This document shows positions 16,166-23,648 of a DNA stretch of 32,381 nucleotides, piece after piece. This DNA comes from CADDYX01 sp045809945 (GTDB lineage Bacteria; Verrucomicrobiota; Verrucomicrobiia; Chthoniobacterales; UBA10450). Each line of letters starts with the position of its first letter. The first letter of the stretch is position 1. The stretch lies in NCBI GenBank assembly GCA_045809945.1, contig JBJMWW010000146.1, forward strand, positions 1-32,381, read 5' to 3'. Made by a program: the position numbers and the translations under genes. The notes under the pieces are model-generated. The model ran no database searches. It had not been told where the DNA came from and saw nothing but the letters and a program-made list of their open reading frames with translations.

Positions 16166-16822
16166 TCAGCCGCGCAGTTCGCGAATCGCTGCGCCGTAGT
16201 CAGGAGCGCGAAAAACGGACGTGCCGGCTACGAAGACATTCGCGCCAGCTTGGCGGCAACGACTTGCCGTTTCGGCGTTGATGCCGCCATCAACTTCGAT
16301 GTGCAGTTCGCGATTGTTTGCTGCGCGCCAGGCGGCGGCGCGTTGCACTTTCTCGAGCTGATCCGCACGGAATGACTGGCCGCCGAAACCCGGATGCACC
16401 GTCATAATGAGCAGCAGATCGATGCCGCCGAGGTGCGGCTCAACCAGCGCGAAATCAGTTTCAGGGTTGAGCGTCAAACCAACCTTGCAGCCGGCGGTGC
16501 GAATCTGTCGAAGGGTGTTCACAACGTCGTGGTTCGCTTCCGGTTCGATGTGCACGGTGATGGAAGTCGCTCCCGCCTCGACAAACCGCGGCACGTAATG
16601 ATCGGCGTGTTCAATCATGAGATGAACGTCGAGTGGCAGACTGGTCAGGCTGCCGACTGTCTTTACGACTGCTGGTCCAAACGAAATGTTGTCGACGAAA
16701 TGGCCGTCCATGATGTCGCAGTGAATCCAATCGGCGCCTGCCTGTTCCACCGCGTGGATTTCGTCGCCGAGCCTGGAGAAATCGGCGGCGAGAATAGACG
16801 GAGCGATGACGATCGGGAGCAC
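16166..16822 (-). CDS. rpe: Ribulose-phosphate 3-epimerase
   Basis: This enzyme interconverts ribulose 5-phosphate and xylulose 5-phosphate in the pentose phosphate pathway. The 218 residues form one TIM barrel. Visible marks are 'IAPSILAADFSRLGDE' (6-21), 'HCDIMDGHFVDNISFGP' (34-50, with the metal-binding His and catalytic Asp), 'LDVHLMIEHAD', 'MTVHPGFGGQSF' and 'EVDGGIN' with the second catalytic Asp, then 'VAGTSVF' at the phosphate site. Length is normal for the family. It converges with the S9 peptidase gene (12-base gap) and is divergent from mreB across a repeat-containing intergenic region. It stands alone, with no other pentose-pathway gene nearby. Confidence 0.96.
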   Translation of the reverse strand: MLPIVIAPSILAADFSRLGDEIHAVEQAGADWIHCDIMDGHFVDNISFGPAVVKTVGSLTSLPLDVHLMIEHADHYVPRFVEAGATSITVHIEPEANHDVVNTLRQIRTAGCKVGLTLNPETDFALVEPHLGGIDLLLIMTVHPGFGGQSFRADQLEKVQRAAAWRAANNRELHIEVDGGINAETASRCRQAGANVFVAGTSVFRAPDYGAAIRELRG

Positions 16823-16910
16823 GGAAGGGAAGGTTCAACGTTCAACGTTCATCGTCCAACTTTGAAATGCACAGAGGCGCTGCTCCTTCCGTGAAAGGAT
16901 GTTGGACGCG
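16821..16910. repeat. TTCAACGTT-type palindromic repeat, copy 2
   Basis: The core TTCAACGTTCAACGTTC (16834-16850) shares its motif with 472-558. Flanking inverted pairs are ACGGAAGG (16821-16828) with CCTTCCGT (16885-16892), and CGTCCAAC (16853-16860) with GTTGGACG (16901-16908). The two pairs interleave rather than nest. The element lies between rpe and mreB and overlaps the first bases upstream of rpe. Confidence 0.6.
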
Positions 16911-16959
16911 GTGCGCGCGACGGGTCCTTCAAATTTTGAAGTTATTCACAAGCTTTCCC

Positions 16960-16988
16960 TTGACGGGTGCGGCGTCTGTTTCTAGATA
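16960..16988 (+). promoter_or_regulatory. Possible sigma-70 promoter of the mre cluster
   Basis: TTGACG (16960-16965) is a 5/6 match to the -35 consensus, followed after 17 bases by TAGATA (16983-16988), a weak -10. It lies 55 bases upstream of the mreB ATG in the only sizeable non-repeat gap before the cluster. The weak -10 keeps confidence low. Confidence 0.35.
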
Positions 16989-17043
16989 GACGCCGAATCA
17001 GCCGGCCGTTGGTGACGCGTGACGGCTCATCTCATTCCACAAC

Positions 17044-18081
17044 ATGTTTGAAGGTTTATTCGGCTGGCTCTCGAGCGACATCGGGATCGATCTCGGTACC
17101 GCGAACACGCTCGTTTACGTAAAGGATCAGGGCATCGTGCTGCGCGAACCCTCGGTCGTGGCGGTGCAAGCGGGCACGAACAAAGTCCTCGCCGTCGGCG
17201 ATGAGGCGAAGCGGATGCTCGGGCGCACACCGGCTAATATCGTCGCGGTGCGACCGCTCAAAGATGGCGTGATCGCGGATTTCGAAGTGACGGAAGCGAT
17301 GTTGCGTCACTTCATCACGAAAGTTCACGGTCGCCGCGTCCGCGCCAAGCCACGTGTGGTGATCGCAGTTCCCTCAGGTATCACCGAAGTCGAGAAGCGG
17401 GCGGTGCGGGAATCGGCCACGCATGCCGGCGCACGGGAGGTGTACTTAATAGAGGAGCCGATGGCGGCGGCGATCGGCGTCGGCCTGCCGGTTCAGGATC
17501 CCGCCGGGAACATGATCATCGATATCGGCGGCGGCACGACCGAGGTCGCGCTGATTTCGCTTTCCGGAATTGTGTTCAGCCGCAGCGTGCGGGTCGCCGG
17601 CGACGAACTGGACGAAGCAATCGTCCAGTACATGAAGCGCGCTTATAATTTGATGATCGGCGAGCGCACCGCGGAGGAGATCAAAATCAAGATCGGCTCG
17701 GCCTATCCGACAGAGAAGGAAACCAGCGTCGAAGTGAAAGGCCGCGATCTCGTTGCCGGTCTGCCAAAGACGCTGCAGATCACGTCGCAGGAAGTTCGGG
17801 AAGCGCTCCTCGAACCGATCTCGACAATCGTCGATTCGGTCCGGATCACTCTCGAGCGATGCCCGCCGGAGTTGTCGGCTGATTTGGTGGATCGCGGGCT
17901 CGTGCTCGCCGGCGGCGGCGCCCTTTTGCGCGGGTTCGACAAACTTTTGAGCGAGGAGACCGGCTTGCCTGTCCATGTTGCCGAAGATCCGCTGAGTGCT
18001 GTCGCGGAGGGAACAGGCAAGTGCCTCAATGAAATCAAATTTTTGCGTCAGGTTGCTTCCGCGGATCGCAGCTGGCGGTAG
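17044..18081 (+). CDS. mreB: Rod-shape determining protein MreB (bacterial actin)
   Basis: MreB polymerises on the inner membrane and guides the elongation cell-wall machinery. The 345 residues show the actin ATPase motifs: phosphate-1 loop 'DIGIDLGTANTLVYV' (12-26), connect and phosphate-2 'IDIGGGTTEVALIS' (about 159-172), and the adenosine motif 'LAGGGALLRG' (about 292-301). 'IEEPMAAAIG' and the 'EEIKIKIGSAYP' segment are MreB-specific. The N-terminal 'MFEGLFGWLSSD' resembles the membrane-binding start of MreB. Length is normal. There is no visible Shine-Dalgarno before the ATG. It leads the mreBCD-mrdA-rng cluster, and a palindromic repeat separates it from mreC. Confidence 0.97.
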   Translation: MFEGLFGWLSSDIGIDLGTANTLVYVKDQGIVLREPSVVAVQAGTNKVLAVGDEAKRMLGRTPANIVAVRPLKDGVIADFEVTEAMLRHFITKVHGRRVRAKPRVVIAVPSGITEVEKRAVRESATHAGAREVYLIEEPMAAAIGVGLPVQDPAGNMIIDIGGGTTEVALISLSGIVFSRSVRVAGDELDEAIVQYMKRAYNLMIGERTAEEIKIKIGSAYPTEKETSVEVKGRDLVAGLPKTLQITSQEVREALLEPISTIVDSVRITLERCPPELSADLVDRGLVLAGGGALLRGFDKLLSEETGLPVHVAEDPLSAVAEGTGKCLNEIKFLRQVASADRSWR

Positions 18082-18082
18082 C

Positions 18083-18135
18083 AATTTTCGAATTTCGAAC
18101 CGAGGCGGTCTGCCCGCGTTCGAGTTTCGAATTCG
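18083..18135. repeat. TTCGAATTTCGAA palindromic repeat between mreB and mreC
   Basis: TTCGAATTTCGAAC (18087-18100) and GTTCGAGTTTCGAA (18118-18131) are inverted with 12 of 14 matches. The inner GGCGG/CCGC bases could extend the stem. It fills almost the whole gap between the mreB stop and the mreC start. This may be an attenuator or RNA-processing site, or simply a dispersed repeat. Confidence 0.6.
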
Positions 18136-18141
18136 TGCTTG

Positions 18142-18945
18142 ATGAGACGCACGAACATCATCGCGCTGCTCATCTTTGGCGCGATCGTCGCTTACTTCCT
18201 GAGCTTCGGCGCGACGAGCACGCGCAGGTTGCAGGCCGCTTTTTATCAGCTGATCTCGCCGTTTCTCACCACCGGGTCTGGTCTCGAAAAACAGATCACA
18301 CAGGTCCGCACGGGGTTGCGCACACTCGAGGAACTCGAGCGCGATAACCAGAATCTCCGGGTCGAGAATCGCTCCCTCCGTGCGACGAACCAGGCGCTGC
18401 GCGATGTCGAGCATGAGGTCAACCGGCTCCGTCATGCGCTCGATTATCGAGAGCGCGCGGTGTTTCGACTTGTGCCGGCGGAAATCGTGGCGCGCGACGC
18501 TTCGAGTTGGTGGCGCACGGTTACAATCAACCGCGGCAAGCACGATCACATCGATGCGGACATGCCGGTGGTGACGGATGAAGGACTTGTCGGCAAAACG
18601 ACGACGGTGAGTGACGACGTCGCGGTCGTCCTACTGATCTCGGATGAGAACTGCCGCGTGGCGGCGAGCGTGGAGAACAGTCGCGAGCAGGGGATTGTCG
18701 TCGGTGAGCGCGTGGTCGGTTCGATCACGCCGCAGTTGAACCTCAATTTTCTCTCGAAGCAGGCGAACCTGCAGCCGGGACAGAAAGTCTTTACGTCCGG
18801 CGTCGGCGGCGTGTTCCCCGCGCAGCTGCTGATCGGCGCGGTGCAGAATTTTCACGTGCGCGAACTCGACGGTCAGGCGCGTGTCGCACCGGCGGTTGAT
18901 CTTGCGCATCTCGAAGACGTGTTCGTGGTGATTGGCCGGAAATGA
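18142..18945 (+). CDS. mreC: Cell-shape protein MreC
   Basis: MreC is a bitopic periplasmic protein that links MreB/MreD to PBP2 and activates it. The 267 residues hold one N-terminal membrane helix ('IIALLIFGAIVAYFLSFG', about 6-23), a coiled coil (about 50-100, rich in L/E/R/N heptads), and the double beta-barrel domain from 'LVPAEIVARDASSWWRTVTI' onward. That domain includes the family-typical 'DMPVVTDEGLVGKT' and a C-terminal 'TSGVGGVFPAQLLIG'. I use ATG 18142; the TTG three bases earlier is also possible. It is followed by a GTCAT-type repeat before mreD. Confidence 0.93.
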   Translation: MRRTNIIALLIFGAIVAYFLSFGATSTRRLQAAFYQLISPFLTTGSGLEKQITQVRTGLRTLEELERDNQNLRVENRSLRATNQALRDVEHEVNRLRHALDYRERAVFRLVPAEIVARDASSWWRTVTINRGKHDHIDADMPVVTDEGLVGKTTTVSDDVAVVLLISDENCRVAASVENSREQGIVVGERVVGSITPQLNLNFLSKQANLQPGQKVFTSGVGGVFPAQLLIGAVQNFHVRELDGQARVAPAVDLAHLEDVFVVIGRK

Positions 18946-18953
18946 AAGCTGCT

Positions 18954-19043
18954 GTCATCGTGAGCGGAGTGAACGATCTCACGAGCATTCGCATCGACGT
19001 CGTTTCGGACATTTGTGAGGTTCCTCGCTGCGCTCGGAATGAC
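18954..19043. repeat. GTCAT-type palindromic repeat, full copy between mreC and mreD
   Basis: Two 29-base arms (18954-18982 and 19015-19043) are inverted with about 20 matches, each bounded by GTCAT/ATGAC outside and CTCAC/GTGAG inside. The right arm, CCTCGCTGCGCTCGGAATGA, is a well-conserved form of the family. It starts 9 bases after the mreC stop and ends 23 bases before mreD. Confidence 0.75.
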
Positions 19044-19066
19044 CGCGGTCACGCGCAAAATCAGTC

Positions 19067-19609
19067 ATGATTTTTTTCGTCATATTGCTGATCCTCACCT
19101 TCTGCGCGCAGATCGCGGAGTTTTATCTGCCGCACCTCGAGTGGATGTTTAACGCCCGCATTTACATCGTGCCGGTGATCGTTTTCTACGGCGCGATGGC
19201 ATTGCCGATGCCGATGATGCTCGGCCTCGCGGCGTTCGCCGGTTTTATGCTTGATGTAACGACGGCCCAGGTGATCGGCGACAAGGTTGAAATCGCGATG
19301 GGATCGTCGATACTCCTCTACGGCGTCCTCGCCGGAATCATGCATGGCCTTAGGCCGCTCTTCGCCCGTGGCAGATGGGAAGTTCATTGCATCATGAGCG
19401 GTGTCTGCACGTCCCTTATTCTCCTAACGCAATATCTCATGATCGCATTTCGTCGCGGTTCGCTGCAGTTCACGCGCGACACGTGGTGGCAAATCGGCGG
19501 GCCCGGCTTGCTCGCGATGTTGATGGCGCCGCTCGTCTTCTGGCTGCTGCACTGGATCGGGCGGATGACGCGATACAGTTACCTACCTGAACGGGAACCT
19601 CTCTATTAA
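19067..19609 (+). CDS. mreD: Cell-shape membrane protein MreD
   Basis: MreD is a small polytopic inner-membrane partner of MreC in the elongasome. The 180 residues contain about five hydrophobic helices: 'IFFVILLILTFCAQIAEF' (2-19), a segment around 32-52, 'LGLAAFAGFMLDVT' (51-64), 'ILLYGVLAGIM' near 82-92, 'GVCTSLILLTQYLMIAF', and 'LLAMLMAPLVFWLLHWIG'. 'GFMLDVTTAQVIG' matches the conserved 'G-hydrophobic-D' turn of MreD. The family is weakly conserved, so much of the identification rests on the position between mreC and mrdA. There is no Shine-Dalgarno. It ends 3 bases before the mrdA ATG. Confidence 0.88.
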   Translation: MIFFVILLILTFCAQIAEFYLPHLEWMFNARIYIVPVIVFYGAMALPMPMMLGLAAFAGFMLDVTTAQVIGDKVEIAMGSSILLYGVLAGIMHGLRPLFARGRWEVHCIMSGVCTSLILLTQYLMIAFRRGSLQFTRDTWWQIGGPGLLAMLMAPLVFWLLHWIGRMTRYSYLPEREPLY

Positions 19610-19612
19610 TAT

Positions 19613-21895
19613 ATGAACCGACGTCGTGGTGCCGGCATTCCGCGTCTGCGTATTCAGCTGATTGCCTTTCTGATGTTGCTCGGGCTGGCCGCGCTTGGCG
19701 CGCGCCTCTGGTGGGTGCAGGTCGCGCGTGGAGCCGAGTGGACCGCAAAAATTCGCGGCAGCTCCGAAGCGACCGTGCGCATTCCGAGTGTGCGAGGTGA
19801 GATTCGCGATCGCAATGGTCTCGCACTGGTAACGAACCGCGCCAGTTACGAAGTCGATTTCTATCTCCCGGAGATGGTGCGCGGTTATCGGCAACGCGTC
19901 GGCATGCCGCCGCTGACTGAATACCGCAGCACGATCAACGGCATGCCCAAGAATCTGAAGGAGCCGGACATCGTCAAAATCGTGAACGACGGTGTCGTCC
20001 CGCGGCTCGACGATCTGGATCTGGCGCGCGATTACAACGCCGGTCAGCTGCAGAAGCATTTCCGCACCAACACGGAGGTCCCGTATTCCTACATCAAGGA
20101 CATCAACTTCCAGACGATGGCGAAGTTTGCCGAGCACGATGTTGGGCTGCCGGGCGTTGATCTCGCGATCAAGCCGGTGCGCTCGTACGTCTACGGTGCG
20201 CTCGCGGCGCACTTGTTAGGCTACGTTGGTCCGCCCGACGAGACGAACAAGGAAGAGGCCAAGAAGTACACCTTTTTCCAGGGGGACGTTGAAGGGAAAT
20301 CGAACATCGAGGCGGCGATGGATCAATACCTGCGCGGTAAGCCCGGAGTGCGTCACATGCGGCGCAACGCGAAGGGCCAGATCGAAGGCGTTTTGAAAGA
20401 GGATCCGCCGCAGCAGGGCGCGAATGTTTATATGACACTCGACGGCAAGATCCAGGCCGTCGCCGAAGAGGCATTGCGCGCGGTAAGTCGCGCCGCGGCC
20501 GTCGTCGTCGATCCGAACAACGGCAACGTGCTCGCCATGGTCTCGGTGCCCTCGTTCGACCCGAATACATTCATTCCGAGCATCAAGGCAAAGGACTGGC
20601 AGGCGCTGCAGAAAGACGAGGCGCGGCCGCTCGTGAACCGCGCGATCAGCGGCTTCCCGCCGGGATCAACTTTCAAGATCATTACCTCGCTCGCCGGTCT
20701 GCGGAAGCACATGACGAATGCGCGTTTCAACTGCAGCGGCGGCGTGAGTTACGGCGACCATTATTTCCACTGCTGGGTCGCTGAAAAGGGCGGGTCGCAC
20801 GGAACGCTCGGCCTTTCCGATGCGCTCAAGGTGTCGTGCGACTCATTCTTTTACCAATACGGCAACGCTGCGGGCATCGAGGCAATTGACAAGACCGGCA
20901 GCGCAATGGGGCTCGGCAAGGAAACGGGAATTCACCTGACTGGCGAAGCCGCCGGAATTCTGCCGGGGCCGGAATGGATGGCGGTTCACTACCCGAAAGA
21001 GCACTGGTCTCAGGCTTACACGGCGAACGTCTCGATCGGGCAGGGTTACGTCCTCGCGACGCCGCTGCAGATGGCGATGGCTTATGCCACGGTCGCGAAC
21101 GGCGGCGTCTCGTATTACCCGCGGCTCGTCGACAAGGTGTTGAATCAGGACGGCACGCCGTTGCTGGACGAAAAGGGGCAGCCGGTTGTTTCACCGAAGC
21201 CGAAAGTGGATGCCGATTTGCGCACGGATTTCTCGCCGCAGGAAATTGAGGCGGTGCGTCGCGGCTTATGGAAAGTGGTGAACGAAGACGGCGGCACCGG
21301 CGGCAAAGCACGAATGCCGCATGTGCAGGTCGCGGGGAAGACGGGAACGGCGCAGGCGTTCACGAACGGCAAGAAGGACACGATCGCGTGGTTCTGCTGT
21401 TTCGCTCCCTACGATCATCCGAAGTACGTCGTCGCGGTGATGGTGCAGGGCGGCGAGCACGGCGGATCGGTCGCGGGACCAATCGCGACGCGCATTTTGC
21501 AGCGCACCCTGGCAATGGAGGAAGGAAATTTCGACATGCAGGTCGCGTGGCTCGCACCAGCTCATCATGCGAATCCGTTCCAGATGATTCCCGCCGTCGA
21601 TTACAAGGATTCCGGTCCGAACGTCGGCAGCGACGACGATGAGAAATCGGACGATTCACAGGCGACCGACGCGCAAATGGCCGGCGGCGGCGGCGATCCT
21701 GATGTGGAACAGGATCCGGACGCAGCCGGACAAGTCTCGCGTGCCCGCGCTCGTCGCGCCCAGCCGGTCGCGCAGCCGGCGCAACCGGCCCGCGCCCCAA
21801 ACTTTTTCGAACGTCTGTTCGGCGTTCGCCGCGCGCCACAACCACAGGCTCAACCTGCCCAGCCGGTTCGCCGGCCCACACCGCGCACCAGATAA
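19613..21895 (+). CDS. mrdA: Penicillin-binding protein 2 (elongation transpeptidase) with a long disordered tail
   Basis: PBP2 cross-links new peptidoglycan in the elongasome. The 760 residues have an N-terminal membrane anchor ('IQLIAFLMLLGLAALGARLWW', about 14-34), the pedestal domain starting 'VRGEIRDRNGLALVTN' (60-75), and a transpeptidase domain. The latter carries the nucleophile Ser352 in 'PPGSTFKI' (SxxK), 'SCDSFFYQYG' as the SxN-type motif, and K576 in 'KTGTAQAF'. After about residue 655 comes an unusual tail of ~105 residues: first acidic (many Asp/Gln), then basic and rich in Pro-Ala-Gln, with 'NFFERLFGVRR' in the middle. RodA, its usual glycosyltransferase partner, is not encoded next to it here. 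Confidence 0.95.
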   Translation: MNRRRGAGIPRLRIQLIAFLMLLGLAALGARLWWVQVARGAEWTAKIRGSSEATVRIPSVRGEIRDRNGLALVTNRASYEVDFYLPEMVRGYRQRVGMPPLTEYRSTINGMPKNLKEPDIVKIVNDGVVPRLDDLDLARDYNAGQLQKHFRTNTEVPYSYIKDINFQTMAKFAEHDVGLPGVDLAIKPVRSYVYGALAAHLLGYVGPPDETNKEEAKKYTFFQGDVEGKSNIEAAMDQYLRGKPGVRHMRRNAKGQIEGVLKEDPPQQGANVYMTLDGKIQAVAEEALRAVSRAAAVVVDPNNGNVLAMVSVPSFDPNTFIPSIKAKDWQALQKDEARPLVNRAISGFPPGSTFKIITSLAGLRKHMTNARFNCSGGVSYGDHYFHCWVAEKGGSHGTLGLSDALKVSCDSFFYQYGNAAGIEAIDKTGSAMGLGKETGIHLTGEAAGILPGPEWMAVHYPKEHWSQAYTANVSIGQGYVLATPLQMAMAYATVANGGVSYYPRLVDKVLNQDGTPLLDEKGQPVVSPKPKVDADLRTDFSPQEIEAVRRGLWKVVNEDGGTGGKARMPHVQVAGKTGTAQAFTNGKKDTIAWFCCFAPYDHPKYVVAVMVQGGEHGGSVAGPIATRILQRTLAMEEGNFDMQVAWLAPAHHANPFQMIPAVDYKDSGPNVGSDDDEKSDDSQATDAQMAGGGGDPDVEQDPDAAGQVSRARARRAQPVAQPAQPARAPNFFERLFGVRRAPQPQAQPAQPVRRPTPRTR

Positions 21896-21934
21896 ACCGC
21901 ACCACCAAGATGCGCACCACAGCTTTTTCAAATC

Positions 21935-23509
21935 ATGATCGACAGAGTAAAAAAAATTTTAGGACTCGGTTCGCCCAAGACCGGCAACAAGCTCATCATC
22001 AGCGTCGAGAAACTCGAGCGGCGGGTGGCGTTGCTCGAAAACGGGCGGCTTGAGGAATACAACGTCGAGCGTAACAGCTCGCGAAATATTGTAGGCAGCG
22101 TCTACAAGGGGCGCGTCAAGAACATCGAGCAGGGGCTGAAGGCGATGTTCGTCGACATCGGCTTCGAGAAAAACGCTTTCCTCCATTTTTGGGACGCGAT
22201 TCCGGCCGCACTCGACAGCGGCATTGAGGAAATCGATCGCCCGAAAAAAGGCGGGAAACAGAAACGGATCACGGCCAAGGACATTCCGAACATCTACCCG
22301 GTAGGCTCGGAGGTCATCGTGCAGGTAACGAAAGGGCCGATCGGTACGAAAGGGCCGCGGGTCACGACGAATTTGAGTTTCGCCGGGCGTTATCTCGTGC
22401 TGATGCCCTTCAGCGATCGCAGCGGCATTTCGCGCAAAATCGAAGACCCTAAGGAACGGCAGCGCCTGCGAAAAATCCTGCAGCAGCTCGACATCCCCGA
22501 AGGCATCGGGGTGATCATCCGCACGGTCGGCGAGGGACAGCGAGCGCGCTATTTCGTGCGCGACCTCGGCATGCTGCTCGAGCAGTGGCGACAGGTTGAG
22601 GAGCGGATCAAGAATGACCCGGCGCCGGCGCGGGTTTTTGAAGAGCCCGACATCGTGGAGCGAACGGTGCGCGACTTCCTGACCGAAGAAATCGATGAAG
22701 TGATCTGCGATGAGCAGGACGCGGTCGAGCGGATGAACACGCTCGTTTCGCAAATCTCGCGGCGCGCGCGCAACCGGATCAAATTTTATGATGGAGCAGC
22801 GCCCATCTTCGAGACTTTCGGCGTCCAGAAACAAGTCGAGGACGCATTTCACCGGCAGGTCTGGCTACGGTGCGGCGGCTACATCGTAATCGACGAGACG
22901 GAGGCGCTGGTTGCGGTTGACGTAAACACGGGCCGGAACAAAGGCGGCAGGGACGTGGAAAAGACGATCCTGCAAACGAATCTTGAAGCCGCCGATGAGA
23001 TCGCGCGGCAGCTCCGGTTGCGCAATATCGGCGGACTGATCATTGGCGATTTCATCGATATGAAAAGCCGCAAGGATCAACAGGCAGTTTACCAGCTCAT
23101 GCGCGAGCGGCTGAAGCGTGACAAGGCGAAGACTCATGTGCTGCCGCTTTCGCAACTCGGGTTGATGGAAATGACACGGCAGCGCGCACAGGAGAGCCTG
23201 AGCGATTCGATTTACGAAAACTGTCCGTATTGCCAGGGCCGCGGGATCGTCAAAACGTCAATGAGCACAAGCGTGGAGATTCACCGCACGCTCAACACCG
23301 TGATGCGGCGGTATCAGGACACCGTCCACGAGATCCGCGTCATTTTGAATCCTGACGTGCTCAAGCGGCTCAGGGAAGAAGACGAGGAGAGTCTTGTTGA
23401 GCTCGAGCGGCGATATGCGGGGCGGTTGCTCTTCCGCGGCGACCCGACTTATCACCACGAAAAGTTTGTCATCACCGATGCCAATACCGGGGCCGAGCTG
23501 AAGGTCTGA
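21935..23509 (+). CDS. rng: Ribonuclease G/E family endoribonuclease
   Basis: RNase G/E cuts AU-rich single-stranded RNA and matures rRNA. The 524 residues match RNase G length, without the long RNase E scaffold. An S1-type domain ('NIVGSVYKGRVKNIEQGLKA', about 51-70) is followed by the 5' sensor and DNase I-like regions. Catalytic Asp329 ('VDVNTGRN') and Asp372 ('GDFIDM') are 43 apart, as in E. coli RNase E (303/346). The Zn-link 'CPYCQGRG' has C430 and C433. A small insert near 92-107 ('RPKKGGKQKR') sits within the S1 domain. Codons 5-8 contain a run of eight A then four T. It is 39 bases after mrdA and closes the cell-shape cluster, as often seen in bacteria. Confidence 0.95.
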   Translation: MIDRVKKILGLGSPKTGNKLIISVEKLERRVALLENGRLEEYNVERNSSRNIVGSVYKGRVKNIEQGLKAMFVDIGFEKNAFLHFWDAIPAALDSGIEEIDRPKKGGKQKRITAKDIPNIYPVGSEVIVQVTKGPIGTKGPRVTTNLSFAGRYLVLMPFSDRSGISRKIEDPKERQRLRKILQQLDIPEGIGVIIRTVGEGQRARYFVRDLGMLLEQWRQVEERIKNDPAPARVFEEPDIVERTVRDFLTEEIDEVICDEQDAVERMNTLVSQISRRARNRIKFYDGAAPIFETFGVQKQVEDAFHRQVWLRCGGYIVIDETEALVAVDVNTGRNKGGRDVEKTILQTNLEAADEIARQLRLRNIGGLIIGDFIDMKSRKDQQAVYQLMRERLKRDKAKTHVLPLSQLGLMEMTRQRAQESLSDSIYENCPYCQGRGIVKTSMSTSVEIHRTLNTVMRRYQDTVHEIRVILNPDVLKRLREEDEESLVELERRYAGRLLFRGDPTYHHEKFVITDANTGAELKV

Positions 23510-23555
23510 TGGACTAAAGGCCTACAATCGTTCGGCTTGCAATTTAGTGTAAAAG

Positions 23556-23623
23556 GGGCAAAATCGGGCATCCGCAGGAATGCCCAAACACGTTTCTGAG
23601 GAGGGCAACGTAGGGGTTTGCCC
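23556..23623 (+). promoter_or_regulatory. Structured leader of the outer-membrane barrel gene
   Basis: Two hairpins stand in tandem: GGGCAT (23566-23571) with ATGCCC (23580-23585), and GGGCAA (23603-23608) with TTGCCC (23618-23623). An alternative outer pairing, GGGCAAA (23556-23562) with TTTGCCC (23617-23623), competes with the second hairpin. The Shine-Dalgarno (23638-23643) lies 15 bases downstream. It matches no riboswitch class I can name. Confidence 0.45.
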
Positions 23624-23637
23624 ACTTAACCAACCAA

Positions 23638-23643
23638 AAGGAG
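23638..23643 (+). promoter_or_regulatory. Consensus ribosome binding site
   Basis: AAGGAG with a 5-base spacer precedes ATG 23649. It is the only near-perfect Shine-Dalgarno in the window; it decides this start over the in-frame ATG at 23580 and suggests high expression. Confidence 0.85.
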
Positions 23644-23648
23644 AAAAC

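Noticed and set aside
17446..18549. 367-codon minus-strand open frame opposite mreB and mreC
   Set aside because: It runs across two well-identified genes and the palindrome between them. The translation shows no domain and is the usual GC-rich antisense shadow.
21959..22852. 297-codon minus-strand frame opposite rng
   Set aside because: It is a shadow of the RNase G gene in an antisense frame, with no recognisable domain.
23580..23648. ATG 23580 as the start of the barrel protein
   Set aside because: It would put 23 polar residues before a clear signal peptide, and it lies inside a hairpin; the consensus SD belongs to 23649.
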